Source of the DNA: Peribacillus simplex
GTDB lineage: Bacteria; Bacillota; Bacilli; Bacillales; DSM-1321
Assembly: GCF_001542915.1 (NCBI RefSeq)
Contig: NZ_LNNH01000032.1
Location: forward strand, 106,938 to 170,937
DNA: 64,000 nt
Direction of reading: 5' to 3'
The position numbers and the translations under genes were made by a program. The number at the start of each line of letters is the position of its first letter. The first letter of the stretch is position 1. Positions 1 through 8,420 of the stretch are shown here, piece by piece. The notes under the pieces were generated by a model. That model saw only the letters and a list, made by a program, of their open reading frames with translations. It was not told where the DNA came from and searched no databases.

Positions 1-204
1 GATAATCTATGCTTCCTACGAGATCCAAGCCCAGCAAATCCAGAAAGGATGACCGTGATTCGTATGGCTAAAAATACAATGAAACCGATCCTATCGGATG
101 AATTTTTAGATGAAGTGGTTAAAGAAATCAATGAACAATTTGGCGGGCCCCTAAATGAAAATAAGCATCACCTCCAGCATCCGGACGATGAAGAAAGAAG
201 CTGA
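1..204 (+). CDS. 3' end of an unidentified protein (partial)
   Basis: The frame is open from the first base and ends at TGA 202-204, giving the last 67 residues of a protein that starts outside the window. The visible part is hydrophilic, with a basic stretch followed by an acidic C-terminus ending DDEERS and no membrane segment. A strong terminator follows 46 bases later, so this is the last gene of its transcript. I do not recognise the family. An internal ATG at 49 could start a 51-residue protein, but no good ribosome site precedes it. Confidence 0.55.
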   Translation, partial: DNLCFLRDPSPANPERMTVIRMAKNTMKPILSDEFLDEVVKEINEQFGGPLNENKHHLQHPDDEERS

Positions 205-250
205 ATTTCCCCTATCCTACTGGATGTTTCGTACTTATCCATAGCGCTAT

Positions 251-285
251 AAAAAAACTCCGGTAAATTCAACCGGAGTTTTTTT
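251..285 (+). terminator. Rho-independent terminator
   Basis: An inverted repeat built on ACTCCGGT / ACCGGAGT is flanked by A7 and T7. It follows the partial CDS and would work in both directions. Confidence 0.85.
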
Positions 286-635
286 GGCTGCCCTGCCTTT
301 CTTTGACGACTCGTCCAAACCGTTTTAGCTTATCCTCATAGAATGATAAAGTAGTCATCACCAAAAGCAGCAAGGATAATACTACGCGATCCTAAACCTT
401 GTTTAAGGGAAGCATGTTTTTTCCATTTCATGGCCATATAGGTGCGTTTAGCCTTAGAAGACCAGCCAGCGTATCGTCATTTCCCCGCCAAATTCCCATC
501 AAGCGCATACCTTAGTCCACTTTTTCACTCCTTCCGTCCCTGGGGCTTAATGTTTGGGTTGATGAAACCCAATGGGAAGACTTATTGACGTCCTTACTTT
601 TAGGGTTATCTTAATTTCAAAAGGAGGGATGAAAA
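286..635. other. Intergenic stretch, no gene seen
   Basis: No open frame with a ribosome site is visible on either strand over about 350 bases. The last 20 bases carry the strong AGGAGGG site of the small ORF at 636. Confidence 0.5.
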
Positions 636-806
636 ATGTATATGCATCATTCACCCAGAATGGGTATCATTCACACAGAATTGCCATATCTAGGGATGGC
701 CGCGCAAGTATACACCGGATTTTTAGAATTTCAAAAGGATGTTGAGACTGTGCAAGAAACTGAAAACAGACAGTCGCTTTCCGCTCCTATAGATAAGTTT
801 GAATGA
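636..806 (+). CDS. Small orphan protein, 56 aa
   Basis: ATG 636 lies 7 bases after a strong AAGGAGGG site and the frame runs 56 codons to TGA, followed by a terminator at 853. The product begins MYMHHSPRMG, is mixed polar, and has no clear signal peptide or membrane helix. An ATG at 629 in another frame lies too close to the ribosome site. The pairing of strong site, short frame and terminator supports a real monocistronic gene. I do not recognise the family. Confidence 0.5.
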   Translation: MYMHHSPRMGIIHTELPYLGMAAQVYTGFLEFQKDVETVQETENRQSLSAPIDKFE

Positions 807-852
807 TCTCATGGCATTAACTGCCCCCATCATTCTTCATAGATACGATCTG

Positions 853-877
853 AACCGACCTATTAAAGGCCGGTTTT
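853..877 (+). terminator. Terminator after the small ORF
   Basis: An AACCGACCT / AGGCCGGTT stem with one mismatch is followed by TTTTT. Confidence 0.7.
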
Positions 878-1072
878 TATTATTCAGCATACACACGCGT
901 CCCATCAAAAGATGTTTAATTACAGATAAGAATTCCACATAATAAAGTTGCCTGAGTGGAATAAATTTACTTTTTTACGAATCATGATATATTAATATAG
1001 TTTTTTAGCACTTAAAGCGTTCAATTAAAAAAGATTGGTTTGTATACATAACAATGGAAGGGCCTTTATCAA

Positions 1073-1234
1073 ATGGAAAAGACGCATCATTTGCCAAGGC
1101 ATGTCCAGTTTATGGCCTTGGTCGGACTGATTGGAACAGGGATCTTCAAGGGAAGTTCCGATTCATTGAATATGGCCGGTCCAAGTGTCGTGATAGCCTA
1201 TTTAGAAGCCCTGAATGAAATTCAGGGCTTCTAA
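1073..1234 (+). pseudogene. Amino-acid permease remnant with a large internal deletion
   Basis: The first 43 codons (MEKTHHLPRHVQFMALVGLI..., then GTGIFKGS and MAGPSVVIAYL) match the start of an AAT/APC-family amino-acid permease: the cytoplasmic RHVQF segment and the GTGIF loop of the first membrane helix. Right after AYL the frame runs into a perfect 13-bp inverted repeat (1204-1232) that encodes EALNEIQGF and stops. Permeases of this family have about 450 residues, so roughly 400 codons are missing. The simplest reading is a deletion joining helix 1-2 to the gene's own downstream hairpin. A GGAAGGG site precedes the ATG, so a 53-aa peptide could still be made. Confidence 0.75.
1204..1232. 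repeat. Perfect 13-bp inverted repeat (former terminator)
   Basis: AGAAGCCCTGAAT and its exact complement are separated by GAA. No T tract follows, so termination may be weak. It now forms the 3' end of the permease remnant. Confidence 0.7.
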
Positions 1235-1371
1235 ATATTATCCACTTATCCCCAAAAATTGAATTTTCCGATGGATTTTTCCTGATAACCTTATCTTTTT
1301 ATTATATTTTCACCATACATATGTTAAAATATCCAATGAACCAATCATCCTACAAATTTGAGGTGTATTTG

Positions 1372-2049
1372 TTGTCCATATCCAAAGCAAATCGTTTATC
1401 ACTTGTCGAACAGGTCGTTTCCCAAATCGAGACATTAATCGAATCCGGCGAATGGGAGATTGGAAGTCAGATTCCGCCTGAAATGGATTTGATCAAACAA
1501 TTCGATGTAAGCAGAAATACATTAAGAGAAGCGATACGATCTCTTGTTTATGCAGGACTTTTAATCACGCAACAAGGAAAAGGAACATTCGTCAAATCAG
1601 CAAGTGCCTTGGGCGCCGCATTTCAAAGAAGGATCCAACGATCAAGTTTATTTGAAACGTTAGAGGTGCGTCATGCCCTTGAAAGGCAAGGAGCCCAATT
1701 GGCCGCTGCTAGACGCGATCAAGAAGATATCGAAAAATTACGGCTGCACATAACAGCCTGCAGCAAAGCGGCAGAAGCCAAAGACCTCAAGGCATATGAG
1801 GAAGCGGATATACAGTTGCATAAAACGATCATGGCTTCCTCACATAATGGCTTATTGATTGACTTGTACGAACATATGGAGGATTCCTTGCATGATTCGA
1901 TCCATCAAATCGCTGGGATGAGTCCTGATGCGAATTTACACTTAAGCATCCATTGCAATCTAGTTGAAGCCATCATCGACCAGGATGTGGAGCGGGCAAT
2001 CGATTCGGTGAATGGATACATTGCACATTTCAAAAAATTCATAGACTAA
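1372..2049 (+). CDS. GntR-family transcriptional regulator, FCD (FadR) subfamily
   Basis: This is a DNA-binding regulator with an N-terminal winged helix-turn-helix (about residues 5-70, with the GntR hallmark around SRNTLREAIRSL and the wing GKGTF) and a C-terminal helical FCD ligand domain. An Asp and His in EADIQLH and a later His in HLSIH are in place for the FCD metal site. The frame is open from ATG 1321, but TTG 1372 is preferred because GAGGTG lies 6 bases before it and the family start (SLVEQVV...) follows. ATG 1321 sits in a likely -10 region. The MFS gene begins 15 bases downstream, so this regulator probably controls the pair by sensing the exported or imported solute. The ligand cannot be deduced. 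Confidence 0.85.
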   Translation: MSISKANRLSLVEQVVSQIETLIESGEWEIGSQIPPEMDLIKQFDVSRNTLREAIRSLVYAGLLITQQGKGTFVKSASALGAAFQRRIQRSSLFETLEVRHALERQGAQLAAARRDQEDIEKLRLHITACSKAAEAKDLKAYEEADIQLHKTIMASSHNGLLIDLYEHMEDSLHDSIHQIAGMSPDANLHLSIHCNLVEAIIDQDVERAIDSVNGYIAHFKKFID

Positions 2050-2064
2050 GTACGGAGGAATATT

Positions 2065-3291
2065 ATGGCCATGCAACAAGCGGTAAATCAGCTAGAACAA
2101 AACAAACTGAATAGTAATACCAAACTTGGACTGCTCATCATCGGAATTATCCTACTCGCAGCCAATCTAAGGGCTCCCCTTACATCAGTCGGTCCCCTTG
2201 TAACATCGATCCGCGATGCATTGGGAATCACCAATGCACTATCTGGTTCTTTAACGACTTTGCCTTTGCTCTCTTTCGCTTTATTATCTCCATTTGCACC
2301 TAGGATAGCCCGGCGTTTCGGGATGGAGCTCACCTTATTTGCATCTTTGATATTATTAACGGTCGGAATTGCAATACGCTCACTTGGCGGTGTCCCGACA
2401 TTGTTCATCGGAACGATTTTAATCGGGCTTGCCATCGCAATTGGCAATGTTTTGTTACCTAGCCTGATCAAGCATAACTTTGCAAGAAATATCGGTTTGA
2501 TGACCGGAGTTTATGCCGTTTCCATGAATTTATGCGGGGCCATGGCATCCGGCATCAGTATCCCCATTGCATCTTCATCGAGCATGGGTTGGGCTGGTGC
2601 CCTCGGATGCTGGGGCATCCTATCGCTCATCACCATTTTCTTCTGGATGCCGCAATTAAGACGGCCATTTAAAGGGGAAAGAAACGTACAAACCGTTAAC
2701 AAACAAAAAAACACGAATCTGTGGCGTTCAGGGTTAGCATGGCAAATTACGTTTTTCATGGGCTTACAATCCTTCATCTTCTATACAGTCATAACCTGGA
2801 TGCCTGAAATCCTCGAGCAAAAAGGGCTTAACGCCGATGAAGCCGGCTGGATGCTATCCATCATGCAGCTTGCCGTCATTCCCATCACCTTCATTGTGCC
2901 GATTTTAGCCGGGCGTCTCCAGAGCCAGCGTATATTGGTGGTCCCGCCTGCCGTCTTCCTTGTTGTGGGGATTTTCGGCATCCTATATGGAAGCGAGCTA
3001 TTGATCCCGGTATGCATGATGCTGATTGGGATTGGAGTCGGAACCATATTCAGCTTATCGATGATGTTTTTTAGTCTGCGCACACGAAGTACCCATGAAG
3101 CGACGGAATTGTCAGGTATGGCCCAATCATTCGGGTACCTCCTAGCTGCCGTTGGACCCGTGTTATTCGGCTGGCTGCATGACATGACACATAGCTGGAC
3201 CATTCCATTATTAATGCTAGTGATCATATCTGCCCTAATTTTCATCGTTGGAATGCGTGCAGGGAAAAATGAATATGTAACAGCTCATTAA
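2065..3291 (+). CDS. CynX/NimT-family MFS transporter
   Basis: This is a 408-residue integral membrane protein with about 12 hydrophobic segments. The first helix carries the AANLRAPLTSVGPL signature of the CynX/NimT branch (cyanate and 2-nitroimidazole transporters; B. subtilis YycB is a relative). The basic loop IARRFGMEL between helices 2 and 3 is the usual MFS turn. The start at ATG 2065 has GGAGG upstream. It is co-transcribed with the GntR regulator and followed by a terminator. Substrate unknown; an organic anion or small toxic metabolite would fit the family. Confidence 0.88.
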   Translation: MAMQQAVNQLEQNKLNSNTKLGLLIIGIILLAANLRAPLTSVGPLVTSIRDALGITNALSGSLTTLPLLSFALLSPFAPRIARRFGMELTLFASLILLTVGIAIRSLGGVPTLFIGTILIGLAIAIGNVLLPSLIKHNFARNIGLMTGVYAVSMNLCGAMASGISIPIASSSSMGWAGALGCWGILSLITIFFWMPQLRRPFKGERNVQTVNKQKNTNLWRSGLAWQITFFMGLQSFIFYTVITWMPEILEQKGLNADEAGWMLSIMQLAVIPITFIVPILAGRLQSQRILVVPPAVFLVVGIFGILYGSELLIPVCMMLIGIGVGTIFSLSMMFFSLRTRSTHEATELSGMAQSFGYLLAAVGPVLFGWLHDMTHSWTIPLLMLVIISALIFIVGMRAGKNEYVTAH

Positions 3292-3300
3292 CTACATGAA

Positions 3301-3334
3301 AAAATGATCCCAGTATAATATTGGGATCATTTTC
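3301..3334 (+). terminator. Terminator of the regulator-MFS operon
   Basis: AAAATGATCCCA pairs with TGGGATCATTTT across an 8-base loop, followed by CTTT. It is symmetric enough to stop transcription from either side. Confidence 0.85.
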
Positions 3335-3819
3335 TTTAGTTTGGTATTCACTGTGGCAAGATGCTTTCCACCAAAACTAAACTGAAGGATGGCCGTGTTC
3401 CTGTAGGGGCACACCTCTAGCTCGATCATTCATTTTTTCAGCTACCAAAGTAGTATCCTGAAAGAGTACCAGAAAGTCAGCAATTTTCGTTTGTGATTTT
3501 GATTTTGTGTTTTGTGTTAGGAAGTAGCTACAGGCATCCTCTAAATGGCCATGAATTTATGGTGGATTGTATTCGCCTTAAAACTTCTGTCAGCAAAGCA
3601 AGATGACTCATTAACCATCTTGAGTGAACAAAGTAATGATCTGAATGAACTGACGAGGTAGTCTATTCGTAGCATACTGTAATTTATAAACTTTTCATAT
3701 TTAGAGGCAGAAAGTAGAAGATCTTGGCTCATTGCGTTAACGAGGTAAGGCATCATGCTTGATTTTTTTGAATCACGTTTGGGAACGGACCGATTCAAAC
3801 ATGAAAAAATTTCACTAGG
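3335..3819. other. Gene-free stretch downstream of the Mga-like regulator
   Basis: About 480 bases hold only short frames on both strands. The longest (85 codons, minus, 3541-3798) has a TTG start and no ribosome site, and its product is unlike a folded protein. The segment could be a decayed gene, but I cannot name it. Confidence 0.4.
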
Positions 3820-5316
3820 TCAAACAATGTCATCTTCAAAAGGGTATAAGATATTGGGGTTTAAACCATACCTATCAATAAAATTCTTTCTGGTAAATAT
3901 CTTGATTTCTTTTAATTCGGAAGGTGTTGGAAATGATGACACTTTGTATATTGGAATGTGCTCTATATTAATCAATTGCCCTAAGTCAGTAGTTATTAAT
4001 ATATCGAATCCATTTTTTCTAAATAGTGAATCTATATCAGAAAAGTCCATTACATAGATATTCAGCCGGTTTCCAAAATGATGTTTTAAGACTTCACGAA
4101 TATAATCTTTCTCGACATATGAACGGCAAACTAAAGCCGCTTCGATAACCATCTGATTTTTTTTCCTTAATATAGAAGCTTGGACCAACATGAATATTTC
4201 CAAAATTTCGATATCTTCAAAATATATAGAGAACTTTCTCGAAATATCTTCTGCTATTTTTCCAATCATCCCAAATAGAGGGTTTTTTTCGAAATACGGA
4301 ACGAATTGCAAGATATTATTTATTCTCGTATCTGTCTTTAATATCAAATCAAAAGTGATTCCGCGAAGTGTTTGCGCAAATTGGTACATGAAGATGTCGT
4401 CCTGGGAAACATCCAAGCCAATTTCTTTTGATAAATTATCAAGAAAATGATTTAAAGGCCTGCCACTGTCCGAATTAAGCTTGGAACGTATGTACCGGAG
4501 TTCCTGTGTACGATTTAAAGACATTTCTTCACTCATTAAATATAAAGAAAAAAAGAATATTTCTTGAATTTGTGTCTCCCTATTCGGGATTTTTTCCATG
4601 AAGTTGAATAATTTCTTTGATATTTCAAACACTCTCGATCCTTCGTTTTCATCGATAACCGCTTGCGGGATGGTTACAAAGCAACTATGGGCTATGCGAA
4701 TGTTAGAGATATGAAGGATTATCGCCAATCTTTGGATTGCCCCCATATGTAAGGAGGTCCTATGCTCCTTCAAAAGCTTCAATACTTGTTCTTGAAACTC
4801 TTTAAGATCGAAGGATGTAATGAATTCATTTAAGTTCCCTGACATATACTCAACATACTGCATAATGAAGCGCCTGATCTTTTTTTCATCACCAACGATT
4901 TTATACGGACTATAAGTTAATTGAACTCCGGCACTTTTCACTACTTCTTCTATCTTCTCAAGCTGCCTGTACACTGTGGAACGGCTGATATGAACATGTT
5001 GTGTAATGTAATTTATGGTCACTCCATTATTAAGAAGAATTAATTCCAAGGTTTGAAAATAGGTATTTTCACTTTTAAGATGAAACCAAAGCTCTTCTAT
5101 GGTACCGTTTTTCGGTTTAATTAGTCTTACACCTTGAACTTCATTTTTTTCAATTTTCCATTCTGGCGGAAGTGTTGAACCAGTATGTAATAAATCCCTC
5201 CATAATGTACTTTTTGAATAACCTGTTTTTTTTGAGAGCTCGTTTAAACTGCACCAGGTATCTTCATAAAATAAATGATACATAAGTTCTGAATAACGAT
5301 CATTAAATCGATTCAT
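3820..5316 (-). CDS. Mga/AtxA-type helix-turn-helix regulator
   Basis: The protein has 498 residues. Two N-terminal helix-turn-helix segments are visible, one near residues 20-40 (SLNELSKKTGYSKSTLWRDL) and one about residues 90-115 (YITQHVHISRSTVYRQLEKI). A PRD-like helical region follows, then a C-terminal EIIB-like fold (AALVCRSYVEKDYIREVL, FDILITTDLG). This order is that of Mga and AtxA, regulators of surface and virulence genes whose PRDs can be phosphorylated by the PTS. The longer frame starts at 5370, but ATG 5316 has GGTGA 6 bases upstream and begins at the usual place. It stands alone next to the polysaccharide locus, which it may control. Confidence 0.82.
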   Translation of the reverse strand: MNRFNDRYSELMYHLFYEDTWCSLNELSKKTGYSKSTLWRDLLHTGSTLPPEWKIEKNEVQGVRLIKPKNGTIEELWFHLKSENTYFQTLELILLNNGVTINYITQHVHISRSTVYRQLEKIEEVVKSAGVQLTYSPYKIVGDEKKIRRFIMQYVEYMSGNLNEFITSFDLKEFQEQVLKLLKEHRTSLHMGAIQRLAIILHISNIRIAHSCFVTIPQAVIDENEGSRVFEISKKLFNFMEKIPNRETQIQEIFFFSLYLMSEEMSLNRTQELRYIRSKLNSDSGRPLNHFLDNLSKEIGLDVSQDDIFMYQFAQTLRGITFDLILKTDTRINNILQFVPYFEKNPLFGMIGKIAEDISRKFSIYFEDIEILEIFMLVQASILRKKNQMVIEAALVCRSYVEKDYIREVLKHHFGNRLNIYVMDFSDIDSLFRKNGFDILITTDLGQLINIEHIPIYKVSSFPTPSELKEIKIFTRKNFIDRYGLNPNILYPFEDDIV

Positions 5317-5371
5317 ACTATCACCTTTAACTTTACTAATTTTCATATCTACTAAACAAGCTTTCGACACA

Positions 5372-5385
5372 GGTACTTAAGTACC
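5372..5385. promoter_or_regulatory. 14-bp perfect palindrome upstream of the Mga-like gene
   Basis: GGTACTTAAGTACC lies about 55 bases before the chosen start. It could be an operator in the regulator's promoter. Confidence 0.35.
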
Positions 5386-5484
5386 AAAACTCCCTTCATC
5401 ATAAAAAAAATTAACATACTCACTACTTACAACCCAAATTTATCACATTTTCTACCTGATGTCGTTTCATATGCAACACATGAA

Positions 5485-5500
5485 ATTCAAATATTGAAAC
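5485..5500. promoter_or_regulatory. 16-bp dyad motif, copy 1
   Basis: ATTCAAATATTGAAAC fits the pattern RTTYMA-N4-TGAAAC seen also at 5705, 6302, 6326, 18951 and 19750. Candidate operator; the protein is unknown. Confidence 0.35.
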
Positions 5501-5704
5501 TTGACAAGTCTTTACCCGTTCATTAAAATTTCAAAAAAAACACTTAAGTTTACATTATCCTATTGGATTGTTCCCGCTTCATAGGACAAAGATCTCCTTG
5601 TTACATCAATAATGGCCTAGTATAAGCAAGTAAAGGAGCAGGTAATCAAGAAGATAGTTATCTTATCTTTCAAAAAATGAAATACACAACAAACAAGCAT
5701 TAGT

Positions 5705-5720
5705 ATTCCAAAATTGAAAC
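5705..5720. promoter_or_regulatory. 16-bp dyad motif, copy 2
   Basis: ATTCCAAAATTGAAAC differs from the 19750 copy (GTTCCAAAAATGAAAC) at two positions. Candidate operator. Confidence 0.35.
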
Positions 5721-5845
5721 AATGTATTTCATTTTAGACACAAGCCTATTACTTTAGCATCACTATTTTGAGGTCTCCACTTATTTACACAGTTACGGTC
5801 TTCACAAAATAAAAACACCGGTTTGCAGAAATGATAAAAGAAAAC

Positions 5846-5883
5846 GCAGATGGAGTTTCCCTAAAAAACACTACTCCATCTGC
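5846..5883. repeat. Inverted repeat, 11-bp arms
   Basis: GCAGATGGAGT and ACTCCATCTGC flank a 16-base loop. It lies downstream of the minus-strand small genes and may end that transcript, although no T tract follows. Confidence 0.5.
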
Positions 5884-6066
5884 AACTTCCTGGATATGCC
5901 ACATTTATGATCGTTGGAAAGACCGCTTTATCATGACACTTTCCTGATGCGTGATCAGTTCTCGAATTTCCGGAAAGAAAAAGACTGCGGAGGGTTATCT
6001 CCCATACAGTCTGGTCATAGCGGCGTTTCACCTCCATGGCTTTCTTACTGGAAAATACAACGCCCA

Positions 6067-6267
6067 TCAATATTCATAATGGACCAATCTCTTAGGGAGA
6101 ATCTTTACAGACTGCAGATCGACCTTTTGCAAATGAGATATAGGGGCTAATTCGAACTTTCCATGCTTACCGTCAAGTGAAAGAAGCTCGGCTGTTAAAT
6201 CATTTCCATAGATGTAAATAATTTTATATTGTCTTGATTTATAGATCACCTTATCACCAATCTTCAT
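6067..6267 (-). CDS. Small hypothetical protein, 66 aa
   Basis: The frame starts MKIGDKVIYKSRQYKIIYIYG and reads like a small all-beta domain, with alternating hydrophobic residues and a KOW/SH3-like opening, but no family is recognised. A weak GAGGG site lies before ATG 6267. The stop codon overlaps by one base (TGATG) the start of a further minus-strand frame down to 5861, whose product does not look like a protein. It lies downstream of the polysaccharide operon on the same strand, behind a hairpin at 6302-6341. Confidence 0.5.
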   Translation of the reverse strand: MKIGDKVIYKSRQYKIIYIYGNDLTAELLSLDGKHGKFELAPISHLQKVDLQSVKILPKRLVHYEY

Positions 6268-6301
6268 AAGCGCCCTCGTTTCTATTGCAGAATAAAACAG
6301 C

Positions 6302-6341
6302 CTTCCAAAAATGAAATGAGGCTCAATTCCATTTTTGGAAG
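6302..6341. promoter_or_regulatory. Pair of inverted 16-bp dyad motifs / hairpin
   Basis: CTTCCAAAAATGAAAT (6302-6317) and ATTCCATTTTTGGAAG (6326-6341) are inverted copies of the dyad found elsewhere in this region and together form a long stem. They could be a terminator between the two small minus-strand genes, an operator pair, or both. Confidence 0.5.
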
Positions 6342-6358
6342 GGGAAGATTAAAAATAT

Positions 6359-6532
6359 TCATGCGGAATCTTCATTATTTACTACAATGGAATGAAGTTC
6401 TATCGCTTTTATATTTTCCACTAACCTTTTTCTTGTACTTTCTATCTCTCTTCCATATAAACCCTTTTGTTTACTTGAAAGATACACCAATTTGTCAATA
6501 TCTCGATAAATCTTTTTAAACGTCATTCTCAT
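6359..6532 (-). CDS. Small helical protein, 57 aa, possibly Spo0E-like
   Basis: The product (MRMTFKKIYRDIDKLVYLSS..., then KGLYGREIESTRKRLVENI) is predicted to be two helices with a KGL turn. The helix-turn-helix length and hydrophobic spacing resemble Spo0E-family phosphatases of Spo0A~P, but the family's S-x-x-L-D signature is absent, so activity is doubtful. An AAAGGAGG site lies 11 bases before ATG 6532; the frame-start ATG 6541 is too close to it. It follows the last gene of the polysaccharide operon on the same strand. Confidence 0.45.
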   Translation of the reverse strand: MRMTFKKIYRDIDKLVYLSSKQKGLYGREIESTRKRLVENIKAIELHSIVVNNEDSA

Positions 6533-6623
6533 ATCCGGCATGCCTCCTTTTATTTGGTAAGGAAGGTTCTTTCCTGATTGTTCCGGTACTTTTATATCTG
6601 GATATATGGCTTAGTCCGAAATC

Positions 6624-7784
6624 TCATTGGGTCATTTTGGATGGTGCTGCAATTTCCTTTACAATCGCCGCTATACGATCCTGGTCTTCTTTTGTCATGG
6701 CGGAGCCGGATGGCAGGCAAAGACCTTGTTCAAATAACCTGCTTGAAACACCGATATCGTCCGCGGCGGTGAAAAATGCTGAACCTTTAAAGATAGGCTG
6801 TAAGTGCAAGGGTTTCCACAACGGTCTTGATTCTATATTTTCCGCTTCCAGTGCATGGATGATATCAATCGGCCGTGTACCGGTAACTTTTTCATCTATG
6901 ATTACTGCCGTAAGCCAGCGGTTCCCCCTCGTATCCTTCAACTCAGGCATGAATGCGATTCCTGGTATAGCTCCCAATGACTTTTGATACCGATCAAAAA
7001 CTCCTCTTCGTGCGCTGACACGATCGTCCAACACTTCCAATTGGGCCCGGCCGACTCCAGCTAATATGTTACTCAGGCGATAATTATAGCCTACCGAGCT
7101 ATGTTCATAGTGAATGGCCGGATCACGCGCCTGAGTGGATAGAAAAAGTGCTTTATCCAAATAATCTTCATTATCAGAAACGAGCATCCCACCTCCAGAT
7201 GCTGTAATGATCTTATTTCCGTTTAACGAATAAATTCCCATATCACCGAACGATCCCGTTTGTTTTCCCTTAAAAGTGCTTCCAAGCGATTCAGCTGCGT
7301 CCTCGATCAAGGCAACCTTATATTTCCTGCAAATGCTCTGAATTTCCTCCACCTTTGCACTTTGACCAAACAGATGGACTAAAATGACGGCTTTAGGAAT
7401 CCTGCGTTTCTTCTTGGCTGTATCCAATGCTATTTCCAATGCTTGAGGAGACATATTCCATGTATCGAATTCAGAATCAATGAAGACCGGTTCCGCTCCT
7501 TGGTAAACAATGGGATTCGCACTTGCTATGAAAGTAAAGGAAGAACAAAATACGGTATCTCCCCTGCTTACTCCCAATACTTTCAGGGCCAAATGGATTG
7601 CGGAGGTACCGGAGCTTACCGCCAATGCCCCATTAGTGCCGGCATATTGCGCAAAGCCTTCTTCCAAAGCCTTTACGTTCGGCCCTAGAGGTGCAATCCA
7701 ATTCGTCTCGAAGGCTTGTTCAACATAATATTGCTCATTCCCACTCATATGAGGCGGTGAAAGAAAAACTCTTTTTTGCACCAT
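6624..7784 (-). CDS. DegT/DnrJ/EryC1 sugar aminotransferase (EpsN/PglE-like)
   Basis: This is a PLP-dependent enzyme of 386 residues. By analogy with EpsN and PglE it would aminate the 4-keto sugar made by the upstream dehydratase. The PLP lysine sits in SLNGNKIITASGGG (about residue 190), and EDAAESLG supplies the cofactor-binding Asp. The substrate-loop SSGTSAIHLAL is near residue 60. ATG 7784 has AAGGAGGGG upstream and lies 12 bases after the acetyltransferase gene. It is the last of eight co-directional polysaccharide genes. Perosamine-type synthases are close relatives, but the neighbouring NeuD/PglD-type acetyltransferase and PglC-type transferase favour bacillosamine. Confidence 0.85.
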   Translation of the reverse strand: MVQKRVFLSPPHMSGNEQYYVEQAFETNWIAPLGPNVKALEEGFAQYAGTNGALAVSSGTSAIHLALKVLGVSRGDTVFCSSFTFIASANPIVYQGAEPVFIDSEFDTWNMSPQALEIALDTAKKKRRIPKAVILVHLFGQSAKVEEIQSICRKYKVALIEDAAESLGSTFKGKQTGSFGDMGIYSLNGNKIITASGGGMLVSDNEDYLDKALFLSTQARDPAIHYEHSSVGYNYRLSNILAGVGRAQLEVLDDRVSARRGVFDRYQKSLGAIPGIAFMPELKDTRGNRWLTAVIIDEKVTGTRPIDIIHALEAENIESRPLWKPLHLQPIFKGSAFFTAADDIGVSSRLFEQGLCLPSGSAMTKEDQDRIAAIVKEIAAPSKMTQ

Positions 7785-7796
7785 TCCATCCCCTCC

Positions 7797-8420
7797 TTAG
7801 TTAGTGATCCTTGCTGGTGAACCCACGGCAGTTAATTCATCTTGCATGTCTTCAATAACAGTCGAACCGGCACCAACCGTACACCATTCACCGATCTTGA
7901 TGCTTGGTATCACCGCGGCTCCCGCACCTAACAAGGTTCCAGTTCCTATCCTTACAGCCCCCGTAACCGTTGCATTTGGCGCTATATGAACAAAATCCTT
8001 TAGATGTGCATCATGTTCTATGACTGAGGAGGTGTTAAGGATAACCTGGTTCCCGACTTTTGCCCCTGCATTCAAAACGACATTGGGCATGATGACCGTT
8101 CCACTGCCAATCATGACATCTTGACCTATGACAGCTGTCGGGTGAATGACCGTCTCGTAATCCATTGGATCCAAATTCAGTTCGTTCACGAGTTTCATTC
8201 TTATATCGTTCTTGCCTATTGCAATAATTAACTTACATTCAAAATGGATGAACAAGTCCTTGAAGCTTGAGATCGGACCGAAATACAGTTCCCCCTTTTT
8301 TTTCAACACTTTAAATTCATCATCCAATATGGCCATGAGCCGATGTCCATCCAGAGCTCGGATGATGTCTTGGACTACTTTTGAATGTCCTCCTGCTCCG
8401 ATAATAACGATTTTCTTCAA
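7797..8420 (-). CDS. NeuD/PglD-family sugar O/N-acetyltransferase (EpsM-like)
   Basis: The protein has 207 residues. The N-terminal Rossmann-like segment starts KKIVIIGAGGHSK and binds the nucleotide sugar. From about residue 95 a left-handed beta-helix of hexapeptide repeats (IGSGTVIMPN, IGTGTLLGAGAAV) binds acetyl-CoA. The His of EHDAHLKDFVHIAPNA is the expected catalytic base. It would N-acetylate the 4-amino sugar made by the next gene's product. TTG 8420 is the start, with GAAGTGAT 7 bases upstream. It belongs to the same operon as its neighbours. Confidence 0.85.
   Translation of the reverse strand: MKKIVIIGAGGHSKVVQDIIRALDGHRLMAILDDEFKVLKKKGELYFGPISSFKDLFIHFECKLIIAIGKNDIRMKLVNELNLDPMDYETVIHPTAVIGQDVMIGSGTVIMPNVVLNAGAKVGNQVILNTSSVIEHDAHLKDFVHIAPNATVTGAVRIGTGTLLGAGAAVIPSIKIGEWCTVGAGSTVIEDMQDELTAVGSPARITN

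Larger units (their letters stand above)
5386..5845. other. Long AT-rich intergenic region with repeated dyads
   Basis: About 460 bases without a supported gene. It contains ATTCAAATATTGAAAC (5485-5500) and ATTCCAAAATTGAAAC (5705-5720), two copies of a 16-bp dyad that recurs in other gaps of this surface region, and a spaced variant TTTCAAAAAATGAAAT at 5668. Confidence 0.5.

Noticed and set aside
286..635. Short minus-strand frame around 350-450
   Set aside because: About 33 codons with no ribosome site and no family resemblance.
2088..3245. Long antisense frames opposite the MFS gene
   Set aside because: Shadows of a well-supported membrane protein gene without start signals.
3541..3798. 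85-codon minus-strand frame downstream of the Mga-like gene
   Set aside because: TTG start without ribosome site, no recognisable product, and no operon context.
5861..6070. Minus-strand frame overlapping the stop of the 66-aa gene by TGATG
   Set aside because: Possible translational coupling, but no ribosome site and the product does not read like a protein; a different frame of the same DNA looks more protein-like but is interrupted.
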